Of a stretch of 64,000 nucleotides of DNA, positions 43,535 to 53,164 are shown piece after piece. The position numbers and the translations under genes were made by a program. The stretch is from Paraburkholderia kururiensis (GTDB lineage: Bacteria; Pseudomonadota; Gammaproteobacteria; Burkholderiales; Burkholderiaceae): positions 4,030,001 to 4,094,000 of the forward strand of contig NZ_CP139965.1 of NCBI RefSeq assembly GCF_034424375.1, read 5' to 3'. The notes below the pieces were generated by a model. That model was not told the DNA's origin. It did not search any database and saw only the letters and a program-made list of their open reading frames with translations. Each line of letters starts with the position of its first letter. Position 1 is the stretch's first letter.

Positions 43535-44788
43535 CGGTGCATTGCAATTGGCGCGGACCTTTGCCATCAGAGGCGGAGCCGGCGACAGCCTCTCGTCAGA
43601 TAAACCGAAATCGGAAGCACGCTTTCCAGAGCGAGCTTCCCATCGTGCAGCCTCGTCGTCGACGGGAGGACCCATTGCCAATGAATCATCACGCAGCGAA
43701 CTAAGTGAACGGTTAGTGAGCGAGGCGGCGGGGATAGCGTCAATGTAGTACGCGACGTCTCTCGCGAGACGGTCCTCCGCCCATCTCGGGCTGGCCGTGA
43801 AATTCGCGCTGATGGCACGCCGCCTTTCCGCCGTGCTCAGCGACCGTTGGAGACGATTCTCCACGTTTCGAACTGCCGTCACAGCCTTGGTGGTTTTCGC
43901 CTGACGCACATCCATTTGCACAGCCCGGTCGAAGAAAAATGCGTAGTCGATTTCCGTCGGCCTCCAGCCGTTTGCCCAGTACGAACAGTAGAAATCCGCC
44001 ACGCCTTCGAAAATGCCGGCAGTTCCCGCGTCTCCCATCACGATGTCGTAGTCGTCGCGAACCTCCTTGACTGCGCCGAGCGCCGCGAACCCGTGACGCC
44101 ATGCTGCCGCCCTGCTTGCCGATGCATTGACTGCGCTCACCTGGGCCTCCAGCGAGGACGTGCGGTGGGTATTCGCGAATAGCCGGATCGCGTGCGCTTC
44201 ACTCGCGAAACTTTGATCGATTAACTGAGGAGACTGTTGATCGACAAGCAGCAGAATGGCTTGGACCTGCTGCGCCTGGCCCGCCGTGGCGCCAAGCGGT
44301 CCCCACGTGAGAATGCCCGGATCGGTTGTGCCTACGTTGAATTCGATATCAGTGTAGTCCGTGGATTCATAAGATAGCGTCATCGTGTGGGAGCGGTCAT
44401 GTCCGTCAGGGATTGCTAGATCGGGCGCAACGACGCGCCAGAGACCCGACGAAACGGCACCGTTGCGCGCGGGATCATCCGTAGCAAGCGAGTTAGCGAA
44501 ATCCGGGCATGCCGCCACCTTCAAAATCACGGCGAACGTCTGCGGACCTAGCGTGCCGTCCGCGAATCTGTCTTCATTTGCGATAGGTATGCCGCACCGC
44601 TTCGCAGCCGACGCAAGCCGATGCTGAAACTCCGCTAGCGAACCAAATTTTCCGCCTCGAATACTCTGCTGACCCGAGATCCGAAAGACAACCACCGACT
44701 CTTCCGTATTAGTCTGCGCCAATGATTGGACGGCTAACGTGCTCGCAAACATGAACCAAACGACAATCCATATGGTTGGACTTAACAT
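43532..44788 (-). CDS. exported protein of unknown function (third gene of exported operon)
   Basis: A 418-residue protein beginning MLSPTIWIVVWFMFASTLAV with a Sec signal peptide ending near SLAQ. The mature part has a region (FQHRLASAAKRCGIPIANED, then DGTLGPQTFAVI) that loosely recalls peptidoglycan-binding or lysozyme-like folds, and a middle block YESTDYTDIEFNVGTTDPGI followed by LTWGPLGATAGQAQQVQAIL. I do not recognise a named family; a cell-wall-acting role is a guess supported by the hydrolase-like gene upstream. The ATG at 44788 is chosen because the signal peptide starts there. The last codons lie in a dispersed repeat. Confidence 0.6.
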   Translation of the reverse strand: MLSPTIWIVVWFMFASTLAVQSLAQTNTEESVVVFRISGQQSIRGGKFGSLAEFQHRLASAAKRCGIPIANEDRFADGTLGPQTFAVILKVAACPDFANSLATDDPARNGAVSSGLWRVVAPDLAIPDGHDRSHTMTLSYESTDYTDIEFNVGTTDPGILTWGPLGATAGQAQQVQAILLLVDQQSPQLIDQSFASEAHAIRLFANTHRTSSLEAQVSAVNASASRAAAWRHGFAALGAVKEVRDDYDIVMGDAGTAGIFEGVADFYCSYWANGWRPTEIDYAFFFDRAVQMDVRQAKTTKAVTAVRNVENRLQRSLSTAERRRAISANFTASPRWAEDRLARDVAYYIDAIPAASLTNRSLSSLRDDSLAMGPPVDDEAARWEARSGKRASDFGLSDERLSPAPPLMAKVRANCNAP

Positions 44789-44891
44789 GCCTGCCTCGCG
44801 GAATTGTGGGCTCGGGTCGAACCGCATCGAACCGTACGGGAACAACCAATGCAATGTAGAAAGGCCCTGCAGCTTTGCGTCGTCTACCGCT

Positions 44892-45626
44892 TCAGATTGA
44901 CCATCGACGGCGCGCGACCAATCGTAAGCTATGCGACGAATCGTTCGGTGCCGGATTCTTAATAAAACTGTTCTCAACAATTCGGCTATTTGGATAAGTG
45001 CGCCCGCATTCGGTACCAGTCTTGACGAACTGGGACTGATTGGCGCCTAGGACAATGATCGAAGCTGAGTCCTCGCTAAGATAGAAACCCACGTGACCAC
45101 TGCCTTTTTCGAAGCGATTCTCAAACACGGCTATGTCACCACGGGCAGTCTGGGTCGCTTCCTGTCCATAGTCTTTAAAGCTCAGTGCAACAGGTGCGTT
45201 CGGCGGTATTTTCAGTTTACATCGCTGAAGACACCACGAGATGGTCGCCGCACACCAAGGCGTACAATCACCCGCGTCTTCCTGCTGTGCATAGCCTATG
45301 TCGGCGAACATCTGGCGAATCAGCGGGTTTGCGCGATGACCCCAACGCTCATTGAAAAACTCTCCTGTCGTGGACACTTGCGTGATCGCAGCCAGATATT
45401 CCATCACGGAAAGCGGTGAGTCGTTGGGAGCGCCGTCCAGTATCTTCCTAGCTGTGTCCACGTCCTCGCGCAAGGCTTGGACTCTGCCATACACCTGGTA
45501 GAGAGGAAGCGATGCAATCTCTTTAGCATCGGCCCGCACTGACGAACCGAGCAGTTCAAACGTCGCGCTCGTGCAAACCATTGCAAGCGAACCGCCGAGC
45601 ATAAATTTCCTGCGAGATCGATTCAT
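44892..45626 (-). CDS. Tat-exported NlpC/P60-like hydrolase (TIGR02594-like)
   Basis: A 244-residue protein starting MNRSRRKFMLGGSLAMVCTS, a twin-arginine (SRRKF) export signal. The mature part has the Cys-His arrangement of the TIGR02594/CHAP-like group: DCTPWCAATISWCLQRC with the putative catalytic Cys, GDIAVFEN, then GSGHVGFYLSED with the catalytic His. Such enzymes cleave peptidoglycan peptides or related amides. It is the second gene of a three-gene minus-strand operon, 63 bases after the lipoprotein gene and 103 before the exported 418-aa protein. Confidence 0.72.
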   Translation of the reverse strand: MNRSRRKFMLGGSLAMVCTSATFELLGSSVRADAKEIASLPLYQVYGRVQALREDVDTARKILDGAPNDSPLSVMEYLAAITQVSTTGEFFNERWGHRANPLIRQMFADIGYAQQEDAGDCTPWCAATISWCLQRCKLKIPPNAPVALSFKDYGQEATQTARGDIAVFENRFEKGSGHVGFYLSEDSASIIVLGANQSQFVKTGTECGRTYPNSRIVENSFIKNPAPNDSSHSLRLVARRRWSI

Positions 45627-45689
45627 ATCTGTCCCCACCAGAAGATATCAATACAAAGGTCTGGCTGAGACACCTCGCCGTCGCCCGTC

Positions 45690-46757
45690 CTACTCCACGA
45701 CCCTATTGCGCACCGCTCGCAATACCGCTGCACCGGGCTTCTGCACCGGCTGCTGCGATGATCCACTGGGCGTTATTTGAGATGGGGGTGTGCCGCTCAC
45801 CGTGATGATGTCTCCTGGCGCCGGCGGACCGCTAATCGTAAGCGTCACGGGTGAGCTGTCGTTGTTCATCGTAGCCTCGCCCTGATGAGCGGCTGGATTT
45901 ACACTTGCATTCAATCGAAACGCTTTCTTCATGGTGAACTTGATAACTCCACCGCTGTCCGGGTCAGCCGACATGCCCACTTGCTTGACTGTTGGGTCCT
46001 GACTGATTTTGTTGGCGATCGCCTTGGCGATATCGTCAACCGACGCTCCATCGGGTACGGTATATGAAACGCTAATTTGCCCGGACGCCTGCCCGCCTCC
46101 CTGAGATGCCCCCGATTGTAGGGAACTTGAAATAGTGCCCTCCGCCCAGGCCAGCGAGCACTCTTGATGGTATGAAAGGATCCTAGTTCGCTCATTGAAA
46201 ACGTCAATATTATCTCGTGCAGTTGTGTCAAGACTATCGAGGTATTTCAGATAAGTGCGAATGTCCGTCTGGTACGTGGCCTGGATCGACTGCGCAATAT
46301 GCGAAATCGACAAGGCGTTCAGATAATCTGCGCTCATGCTTGCTTTCGTCGCGCTGAAAACAGTGCTTCCAGCTGAAAACGCATGCGTAACGGACGTTGG
46401 CGTAAAAACCGTCGCCAGCGCCGAAGAAACAGTACTTAACGTATCGAGTAAAAATCCGGAACCAGCCGTTTGTGCAAAGAGTGAGTCGACAAAATCGGAA
46501 CACTTTCGTTGCGAGTCCTGCACAAGTAAATTTACAACCTGGAATTTGGTCAGCCCACCTGCAGTACCCGCCACATGAGATGCCGGAAGCGCTGCACCCG
46601 CGGAAGCCGACGCACCAGAAACAAAAGCCGCCGAGGCCGGAGTATCAGGAGCCTCGGCAAGGGGGGCAGCGGCAAGCTGAAAATTCTGCGGCATATGCGA
46701 ACATGCCGCCGAGGTCAAAATGAAGCAAAAGCACAAGAACCATTGCGCGAGCTTCAT
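45690..46757 (-). CDS. lipoprotein (first gene of exported operon)
   Basis: A 355-residue lipoprotein: MKLAQWFLCFCFILTSAACS has a lipobox SAAC with cysteine at residue 19. After an Ala/Pro-rich linker come helical stretches (KFQVVNLLVQDSQRKCSDFV, then SALATVFTPTSV...) and a C-terminal region that appears Gly/Ser-rich (SGASQGGGQASGQISVSYTV) and beta-like, ending in a Pro-rich tail. No family recognised. As a membrane-anchored partner expressed with an amidase-like enzyme, it could be a scaffold or an immunity/anchor protein; this is inference. The 290 bases upstream (46758-47048) should hold the operon promoter and show nothing else. Confidence 0.65.
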   Translation of the reverse strand: MKLAQWFLCFCFILTSAACSHMPQNFQLAAAPLAEAPDTPASAAFVSGASASAGAALPASHVAGTAGGLTKFQVVNLLVQDSQRKCSDFVDSLFAQTAGSGFLLDTLSTVSSALATVFTPTSVTHAFSAGSTVFSATKASMSADYLNALSISHIAQSIQATYQTDIRTYLKYLDSLDTTARDNIDVFNERTRILSYHQECSLAWAEGTISSSLQSGASQGGGQASGQISVSYTVPDGASVDDIAKAIANKISQDPTVKQVGMSADPDSGGVIKFTMKKAFRLNASVNPAAHQGEATMNNDSSPVTLTISGPPAPGDIITVSGTPPSQITPSGSSQQPVQKPGAAVLRAVRNRVVE

Positions 46758-47075
46758 AAGCCCCCCGGTATCACACGCAAAGGAAAACGTACCGAGGAAG
46801 AGTACTTTAAGGAAAAAATTACTGCAATAAGAATTCTTGGCTATCGTGGAAAATATTCATCGCGATTCGAGTCCAGAGCTCGCGCAGTGGGCACATACTT
46901 CAGATTAATTCGGGTTCCGACTTTCCCAAAGGCACAAAGTCCTCCCTTTGCCAATCGTGTAGTAGGAGTAAGGCCAAAACCAACGTCTATTGATATCCGA
47001 TCATCGTTTGGGGGGAAGGGCTTCGTCGATCACGATAGGCGGGATCGCAAACTCTTCTAGCCATGTCGCCAGGAT

Positions 47076-47656
47076 ATGGCTAGACGAAAAATCAGTAACG
47101 AATTGCGGGCGGCGCAGGAACCATTGATTCCTGTATTCGCACCGTTGCCCAAAGGCGGTCGGCGACGTTCGGTCGCCGACCGCGCAGCATTGAACGGCAT
47201 CTTGTATGTCCTGCAAACGGGCATCCCGTGGGAAGATCTGCCGCAACGACTTGGTTTCGGCAGCCGGGATGACATGCTGGCGACCACTACGGGATTGGCA
47301 GACCGCAGGTCAGCGTGAGCATGACCAGATTGATTGGGAACGGGCGAGTCTTGATGCCGCCAGTGTTTCCAGCCCGCGGGGGCCAGGAAACCGGCCCCCG
47401 CCCGACAGACCGGGGCAAGCTCGGATCGAAACGGCACATTGTTGTAGATGGCATCACGGCACGTACCGCCCGTCGAGGCGTAGACAGCAAGGAGCGACTC
47501 GCGCGGCATCGCTGGGTGGTCGAGCGCACGCATGCCCGGTTTGCCGGCTTCGGCAAACTGCGCATTCGCTTTGCGCGTCGTCTCGATATTTACGTTGCGT
47601 TGCTCTCCCTTGCTGCTGCCGTTATCTGTTCACGCTTCGTTGACGACTTGTGTTAG
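47076..47656 (+). pseudogene. degenerate IS5-family transposase
   Basis: Three frames in succession give pieces of one IS5/IS427-type transposase: MARRKISNELRAAQEPLIPV and NGILYVLQTGIPWEDLPQRL in the first, GMTCWRRLRDWQ and IDWERASLDAASV in the second, and TDRGKLGSKRHIVVDG, RHRWVVERTHARFAGFGKLR and VICSRFVDDLC in the third. There are at least two frameshifts, and the central part with one catalytic Asp is shortened, so it is inactive. A CTAGCCAT/ATGGCTAG dyad at about 47059-47082 spans the start codon. Exact IS ends were not found. Confidence 0.8.
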
Positions 47657-50020
47657 CGACTCCAAGTCACTTCGATCTTCCTGTCGCAGTTGCTCAGTGC
47701 GCGCTCCAGAAGTCAGCTACGTCCGCAATGCCAACGTTACGGCGTGCAATCTCGGCGGGTGGGACGTGAAACACCAGCCGGCTTTTCGGTCGCCCCTTGT
47801 TCACAATCGGCTCCCAAGATGCCAAGTGGCACTGCGTGAGTCGATTGACGAAGTTGGTCCACTGTGCGGATCCGAGCCTGCGTGTCCATCCCAGCTTTTT
47901 GTCTTCCGTCTCAAAGTCATCCGAAAAGACGACGATGGGCGCGTCCGGCCGGCTTATGAGCGCTTCGATGAAGAAATTCGCGGTGTCCAGCCACTCTTGG
48001 GTCGCGGCACTGGCCTCTCGGCCAATAATCCCGGCATTTTCGAGGACGCTCCGGATTTTAGGGGTGGTGTCACAGTAAATCTCCGGCGTCTGCATCTCCT
48101 GAATCATTTCAGGTGCGATATTACGCAGCAGCTTCAGCGTCGAGATGGCGTCCACTTCGAGATACCTGATGGATGTGTTCTTGACATCCACAGTTGCCGC
48201 CCCCTTCGAAACAAGGAGCTGGTCAATGCTCGAATCTTGCATGCCTAGATGACTGTTGTGTCCTTTGCTTAACTTGACAGTCTGAAACACAAGTCCCGGC
48301 ACAGAAAGGTGTGGCGGCATACCTGCATCATGATCGAGCAATGCGGCCCAAAGGCTGCCGACGTTCTTCTTCCATATGAGCGAGATGTTTTCTCTTGGCA
48401 GAAGCACGTTCAATGCGCTGCGTGCAGCTTCGGGGTTGGCCGCCACAAACCATTCGATGACCGCAGGATGGATCGCGCCCCTGGCGAAAAAGTTGACAAC
48501 GTAGGCGTTGTCTATGCCGGCTTCAAATCTCCGCTGCAGTGCTAGTGAAAGAAAGCAATCGTAGATTACTTCGTGAGAGAAGCCGAATTTGCTGTCGCCC
48601 GCGATTAGTTCTCCTACAGACAGACCGCACAATGAGGTTAGCCTGCGTCGCAATCCCGGGCGTCCTTTGTCTATATCGTTAAGCCCTAATGCAGCACCCG
48701 CGCAGAGTTCAAGATACGACTGCTCCAGTTCACGCTTGCCCTCAAGGTGCATCATCTCGGCAAACTCGCCGAACAAAACCTGGAGCTCTGGTGCCGTGAG
48801 TATTGGAACGTTGTTTTGGTCGAGGATCTTCATCGACTCGCGTTCAAGGTACTGCTCGACGACGACCTGAAAGATTCCAACTGATTCCGCACGCAAGCCA
48901 CTTCGACTTGCGCACCATGTCGCATACGCTTTGGCAAAAAACGGGATGGTCAGTAGGTGCCAGTCTCGATCACTGAGATCGAACAGGGCATCATCCCGAA
49001 CGCCGTAGCTTCGAATGAAGGCATTGGTTTCGCTGCGACTCCATGGCTGAATGTCCGCCACCGTGTGCTCTACATTAAGGTCAGTCGTCTCGCTAAGAGC
49101 GCGACGATAACGGGTCATGTAGTATGACGAGCGTGCGGAGGCGATCATTACGCCATGACCGCGCAAATCGCGAAACCATCCTTCGAGCGAGCCAAGCGGA
49201 TTGTCGTAGCCACTACTACCTAAGAGCTCATCGAAACCATCGACGATAAGCACGAGCAGGCCATTCCTACACAATGTCTTGGCGCTCTGGCTATCAAGGA
49301 TGCGCGTGATGCTCAGCGAAGTATTGATAGCGTCGTCTAAGTTGGAGAGGGCACGACCAGCCGAACTCACGAATAGGTACAGGGGTGCGTCGCTCGCAGG
49401 GTCGATCTCAACTGCGCGTGCGCGTTCACGAGCGAGGGTCAGAAGCAACTCGGTCTTGCCCATGCCAGCGTCGCCGACAACAAAGAATACAGTCGTAAAA
49501 CTCTTGGACGGCTCGCAGGCCGCGTCTGCTCGCTGCTTAAGATCGACGCGCTCCGGAGCTGATCTGCGAGAATCGGACTCCTCGACCAAAACAGCGGGAA
49601 TCTTCATTCCAGCGGCTGGCTGCGGGCGACCGGTCTCCGCGACCTGCTTGCGCCTTTCCTGCTCGTCTAGTTCTATGCGCACACGCCGAGCGAGGACGCC
49701 CCAATTCGCCATAGTTCGCAGGAAGTCCAAATATCCGATCCAAGCTCCGGCGCCGGCGTCAAACCATTCATAGCGGTTATTCTGTCCGCGCCGAAACTGG
49801 TCCGTCCTATGTACGTTCCCTTGACTGCTGGGCTGCGTCCAAGTGACAAAGATGACTCCGGCGTACTGCCCTTCCCCGAAGTCATAGGACGGCGGCGAAT
49901 GGTCTTCGCAGAACCCCGCAATGTCTCGTGTGATCTCATATAGGAACTGGCCGAAGTGCTTGGCCGTGGGATCCTTGCTCAGGAAGCCGTCGCGGAACGC
50001 TTGGGTGTTTTCTGTAGTGG

Positions 50021-50920
50021 TCAACTGATTCCGGACACTGCGTTAAGTTTTTCTTCCGCGACAGCCGGCGCCAGTCCGTCGTTGAACTGATGCGGCCGTA
50101 TCCAGTTGTACCGATGCATCAGGTAGTGACTGATATCCCGGTGTGCTTCCTGCGCCGACATGTAACCCACTGACGGCAGCCATTCCGTCTTGAAGCTGCG
50201 GAACAGCCGCTCCATCGGGGAATTGTCCCAGCAATTTCCACGACGGCTCATGCTCTGCTTTACCCGGTAGCGCCACAGACGCTGACGGAACTTCCGGCTT
50301 GCGTATTGGCCGCCCTGGTCCGAGTGAAACAACAACCCTTGCGGTCGGCCTCGTTGCTCGTAGGCCATCTCCAACGCCCGCACGACCAAATCGGCGTCCG
50401 GGCGTGTCGAGAAAGCCCAACCGACAACTCGCCGCGTGAACAGGTCGAGCACGACCGCCAGATAATGCCAACGGCCTTGTGCCCAGACATACGTGATGTC
50501 GCCGCACCAGACCTGATTCGGCGCACCAACCTCAAACTGACGGTTGAGATGGTTCGGAATATCGATCCGCTCAACCGTCGCCTGTTTGTACGCATGACTG
50601 CCGGGTTGCTTGCAAATCAACCCCAGCTCTTCCATCAAGCGGCTGACCTTGAAGCGGCCAATCGCCGTACCTTCCTCGCGCATCATGCCCATGATGCTGC
50701 GACTGCCGGCTGAGCTTCGACTCTCGATGAACAGCTCGTGTACCCGGCTACGCAGTGCCATTCGCTCGGCATCAACACGTCGGGCTCGCCCTCGGTGGGC
50801 ATACAGGCAGGACCGCGACACGTCGAATACCGCGCAGATCAGCTCGACCGATTCGCTTGCGCCAATCTGATCAATTACTTCGTACGTTCGATGCCTTCCG
50901 ACATCAAGAGCGCGGTAGCC
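50021..50920 (-). CDS. IS3-family OrfB, DDE transposase part (copy 2)
   Basis: Identical in translation to OrfB of copy 1, including the WCGDITYVW, FHSDQGGQYAS and NCWDNSPMERLF catalytic contexts. It is read after -1 slippage at 50920-50926. The downstream end of the element runs directly into the 3' half of the STAND gene in the same frame via the IS-borne TTG at 50024. Confidence 0.92.
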   Translation of the reverse strand, partial: GYRALDVGRHRTYEVIDQIGASESVELICAVFDVSRSCLYAHRGRARRVDAERMALRSRVHELFIESRSSAGSRSIMGMMREEGTAIGRFKVSRLMEELGLICKQPGSHAYKQATVERIDIPNHLNRQFEVGAPNQVWCGDITYVWAQGRWHYLAVVLDLFTRRVVGWAFSTRPDADLVVRALEMAYEQRGRPQGLLFHSDQGGQYASRKFRQRLWRYRVKQSMSRRGNCWDNSPMERLFRSFKTEWLPSVGYMSAQEAHRDISHYLMHRYNWIRPHQFNDGLAPAVAEEKLNAVSGIS

Positions 50921-51183
50921 TTTTTTAAAATGGCCTTCTCACGCTCGAGGCGTTCGATACGCGCCTCGAGTTCCTGAATACGCTGTTGATCCGGCGTGAT
51001 TGCCTTGCCCTTCGGCGTGACGCCCTGGCGTTCCATCTGAAGTTGCTGCACCCAGCGGCGCAGCACCGTCTCGCCGACGCCGACCGAACGGCTCGCCTCT
51101 GAAAAGTTATAGCCCTGGTCAAGCACCAGGCTGGCTGCTTGCTGTTTGAACTCGGGGGAAAACGAACGACGTTGCTTCGGCAT
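50875..51183 (-). CDS. IS3-family OrfA (copy 2)
   Basis: A 102-residue OrfA identical in translation to that of copy 1, with the same N-terminal helix-turn-helix and leucine-zipper-like helix. ATG at 51183 with GGAGAGG upstream and the A AAA AAG slippage heptamer at 50920-50926 near its end. Confidence 0.9.
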   Translation of the reverse strand: MPKQRRSFSPEFKQQAASLVLDQGYNFSEASRSVGVGETVLRRWVQQLQMERQGVTPKGKAITPDQQRIQELEARIERLEREKAILKKATALLMSEGIERTK

Positions 51184-51889
51184 CAGACACCTCTCCATGG
51201 CGAGCATTCTCGCCTAAATCAGTGTCCGGGTTCATTAGGCCACTACATTCCGGGCGGTGGTTGCGATAGGCTCCGGTCGCAGGGCAAAGGTAGTACACAC
51301 CGTCAGAGTCGAAAGTTGAATAAATGCCGATCACGCCTTGCGTCACATTGGCGTCCCAGACAGGACAGAGTTCCTGCACGTCAGCGCCGCACCAAGCCTT
51401 GATGGAGACCCCGCTCGCGGTATAGGTGAACTTTTCTAACTGTGCATCGAGGCGCTGCGTGATTGCCTCCGAAAACTCGCGTAGCGCATCGCGGATGGCA
51501 GCAGCTGATACTTCCTCAACTGGAATTGGAGTGCCATGTGAAAGCTCATCCCGGATGGTCTTGAAGCTTTTGCCGTCGTAGATGTTCTTCGAAAACTCAC
51601 TGAGAAACCCTTCAGCGAATTCAGCCCATCCGGCGACGACCGAATCTTTACTAGCGCTCCATTTCTTGGCGAGCTTAATTCCGCTTAGCATCGCGCCGAC
51701 CCCCGGGGTATCGCCAAGCTTGATCGGAGCGGCGGCGCGAACGCTGTACGCCGCCAGCAGCGTCAGTGCGACTTTTATGTGGAAATCTACAAGTGCCGCG
51801 TATTCTCGGGCGTCTGACGGCGATTGAGTCAAGCGCTTGCTGTACGGCATTGAATAGCCGCGAATTAGATCTGAGAGTTTCCCTTGCAT

Positions 51890-52363
51890 AATCTTCGGTG
51901 TCCCATTCACTGCGGCTCGCAGCGGTTACGTTGGCGATCTTGGCATACTTTTACGCCCTTGGAGCATCCGAGCCCTTGCCATACAGACGCGAAGCAGCGG
52001 CCTCCCCGACGCAATTGGAGGGTTGCTCGTCGCAGGATCAGTGGCCCGGAAGTGGTCGACAACCCCTCTCGCGCTTGAAAGAGCTCGACGGCTCCTCTTA
52101 TAAATAAGGAACGACCCTGCTTTATATGCAGTGGGGTCATAAATGGAGCATCGGAAAGTAGCGACGCGCGATGGTCGCCATCAACCTAGGGACCAAGAAG
52201 CGATGCGCCGAGGCGGCGCGGCCCCGTCTCAACATCGAACATGGCGAAACGAAGAACTAAGGCCTCTTGCGGGCTGTCGCGCAGCGACACGTCACGATCA
52301 AGATGTTGACTCGTGACGTGGATCGTGAAATGATGCATCCAAACTTCACAAAGGGGGTAGGAA
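51890..52363. other. intergenic region between the STAND gene and the candidate endonuclease gene
   Basis: About 470 bases between divergent genes. A small frame at 51898-52107 has a hydrophobic start but no ribosome site and lacks supporting features, so it is not called. Around 52080-52140 there are short inverted repeats (for instance GACCCTGC and GCAGTGGGGTC) of unknown meaning. Promoters for both neighbours should lie here. Confidence 0.4.
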
Positions 52364-53164
52364 ATGCTGGCGCAAATGCCTCGGGGACAACTGTTGGGGC
52401 TATCTAAGTATGACCGAATTATGGTGTACTTATTCAGACGGCTGACGGCAAATATGACGCCAGCCTCATTACCGCTAGAGATCGAATTTGACCAAGAGGA
52501 TGTGCGCCTCGCAATGCGGCATGCCGTTGCGGATGGGGTCATCGATTCCGAAGTTGCCAATGTTCCGGACATCAAATATACATACGATGCTCGACGAGAG
52601 TTACCCCAAGAAGTCGAGCAGTGCGGCCCTATGACGTGGCTTCAACGGGGAAAGGGACTATATAAACTACGTCGGACTTTGCGAAAAAATATCATTGACC
52701 CTACACAACTGGGAAATCCGCCACTTGAGATTGTGGCCGATCAAACTACGCCATTCATCTCTGCCTTGTTAGGCAACGACGAGCAGGCTGTGTTTACTCG
52801 CGTAAGAAATATTGATTTGCTGAGCACGGTACTCGGCTTTAAGGTGTGGCCAATCCAAGGTCATCACCGCACCACCGTTAGCTACGGGCAGATCGAGATC
52901 GATGAAGTACAAGCGGGAATCGACGGGAATCGGCACACGCTTGTACCTATCTCGGGCAAAGGCGGTCAAGATAAGTTGTCCTGGTCCCAAGCGCTAAATC
53001 TCAACACCTACGCGCTTGAAAAACCGCCAATGCCCGGCTTGGCCGTGCGAAGCATTGGCCTATGGCGTGACAACCTCAATACGATTTGGATTGTCGAATT
53101 TTCACCTCATGTAGACATCGACCAAATCCATATCGTCAACGTCCGGCGGTACAAGTTTCAGTAA
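52364..53164 (+). CDS. candidate type II restriction endonuclease
   Basis: A 266-residue protein whose 3' end overlaps the end of the cytosine methyltransferase gene by 63 bases, tail to tail. Residues 176-210 (QIEIDEVQAGIDGNRHTLVP, then ISGKGGQDKLSWSQA) resemble a PD-(D/E)xK-type active site, with Glu181, Lys199 and Asp203 as candidate residues. I recall similar EIDE...KGG.D motifs in uncharacterised endonucleases paired with Dcm-like enzymes. Context (methylase plus Vsr) makes a restriction role likely but unproven. Strong ribosome site AAGGGGG before ATG 52364. Recognition sequence unknown. Confidence 0.6.
   Translation: MLAQMPRGQLLGLSKYDRIMVYLFRRLTANMTPASLPLEIEFDQEDVRLAMRHAVADGVIDSEVANVPDIKYTYDARRELPQEVEQCGPMTWLQRGKGLYKLRRTLRKNIIDPTQLGNPPLEIVADQTTPFISALLGNDEQAVFTRVRNIDLLSTVLGFKVWPIQGHHRTTVSYGQIEIDEVQAGIDGNRHTLVPISGKGGQDKLSWSQALNLNTYALEKPPMPGLAVRSIGLWRDNLNTIWIVEFSPHVDIDQIHIVNVRRYKFQ

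Larger units (their letters stand above)
50013..51247 (-). mobile_element. IS3-family insertion sequence, copy 2 (1235 bp)
   Basis: Same length and encoded proteins as copy 1, inverted relative to it. The flanking bases TTC at 50010-50012 and TTC at 51248-51250 are a 3-bp target duplication, as expected for many IS3-family members. It splits the STAND NTPase gene cleanly, so it is a simple recent insertion. Confidence 0.93.
47694..51889 (-). pseudogene. STAND/NACHT NTPase gene split by IS3-family copy 2
   Basis: The 5' part runs from 51889 to 51248 (214 codons) and the 3' part from 50009 to 47694 (771 codons plus stop). Removing the IS and one copy of the 3-bp repeat joins ...AYRNHRPE to NTQAFRDGFL... 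in frame, giving 985 residues. Near residues 393-400 is Walker A (GDAGMGKTE) and near 466-475 Walker B (LVLIVDGFDELLG), with the Asp-Glu pair and following SARSSYY sensor region of NACHT-type STAND ATPases. The long C-terminal part is helical, as in sensor domains. The N-terminal 210 residues include TIRDELSHG (R-x4-H, residues 113-118), which resembles a HEPN motif. Such proteins are antiphage sensors; this one is broken. The start could also be the GTG at 51910. Confidence 0.78.

Noticed and set aside
51898..52107. A small plus-strand frame with a signal-peptide-like start
   Set aside because: It starts with GTG, has no ribosome site, overlaps the start region of the STAND gene and has low-complexity continuation.
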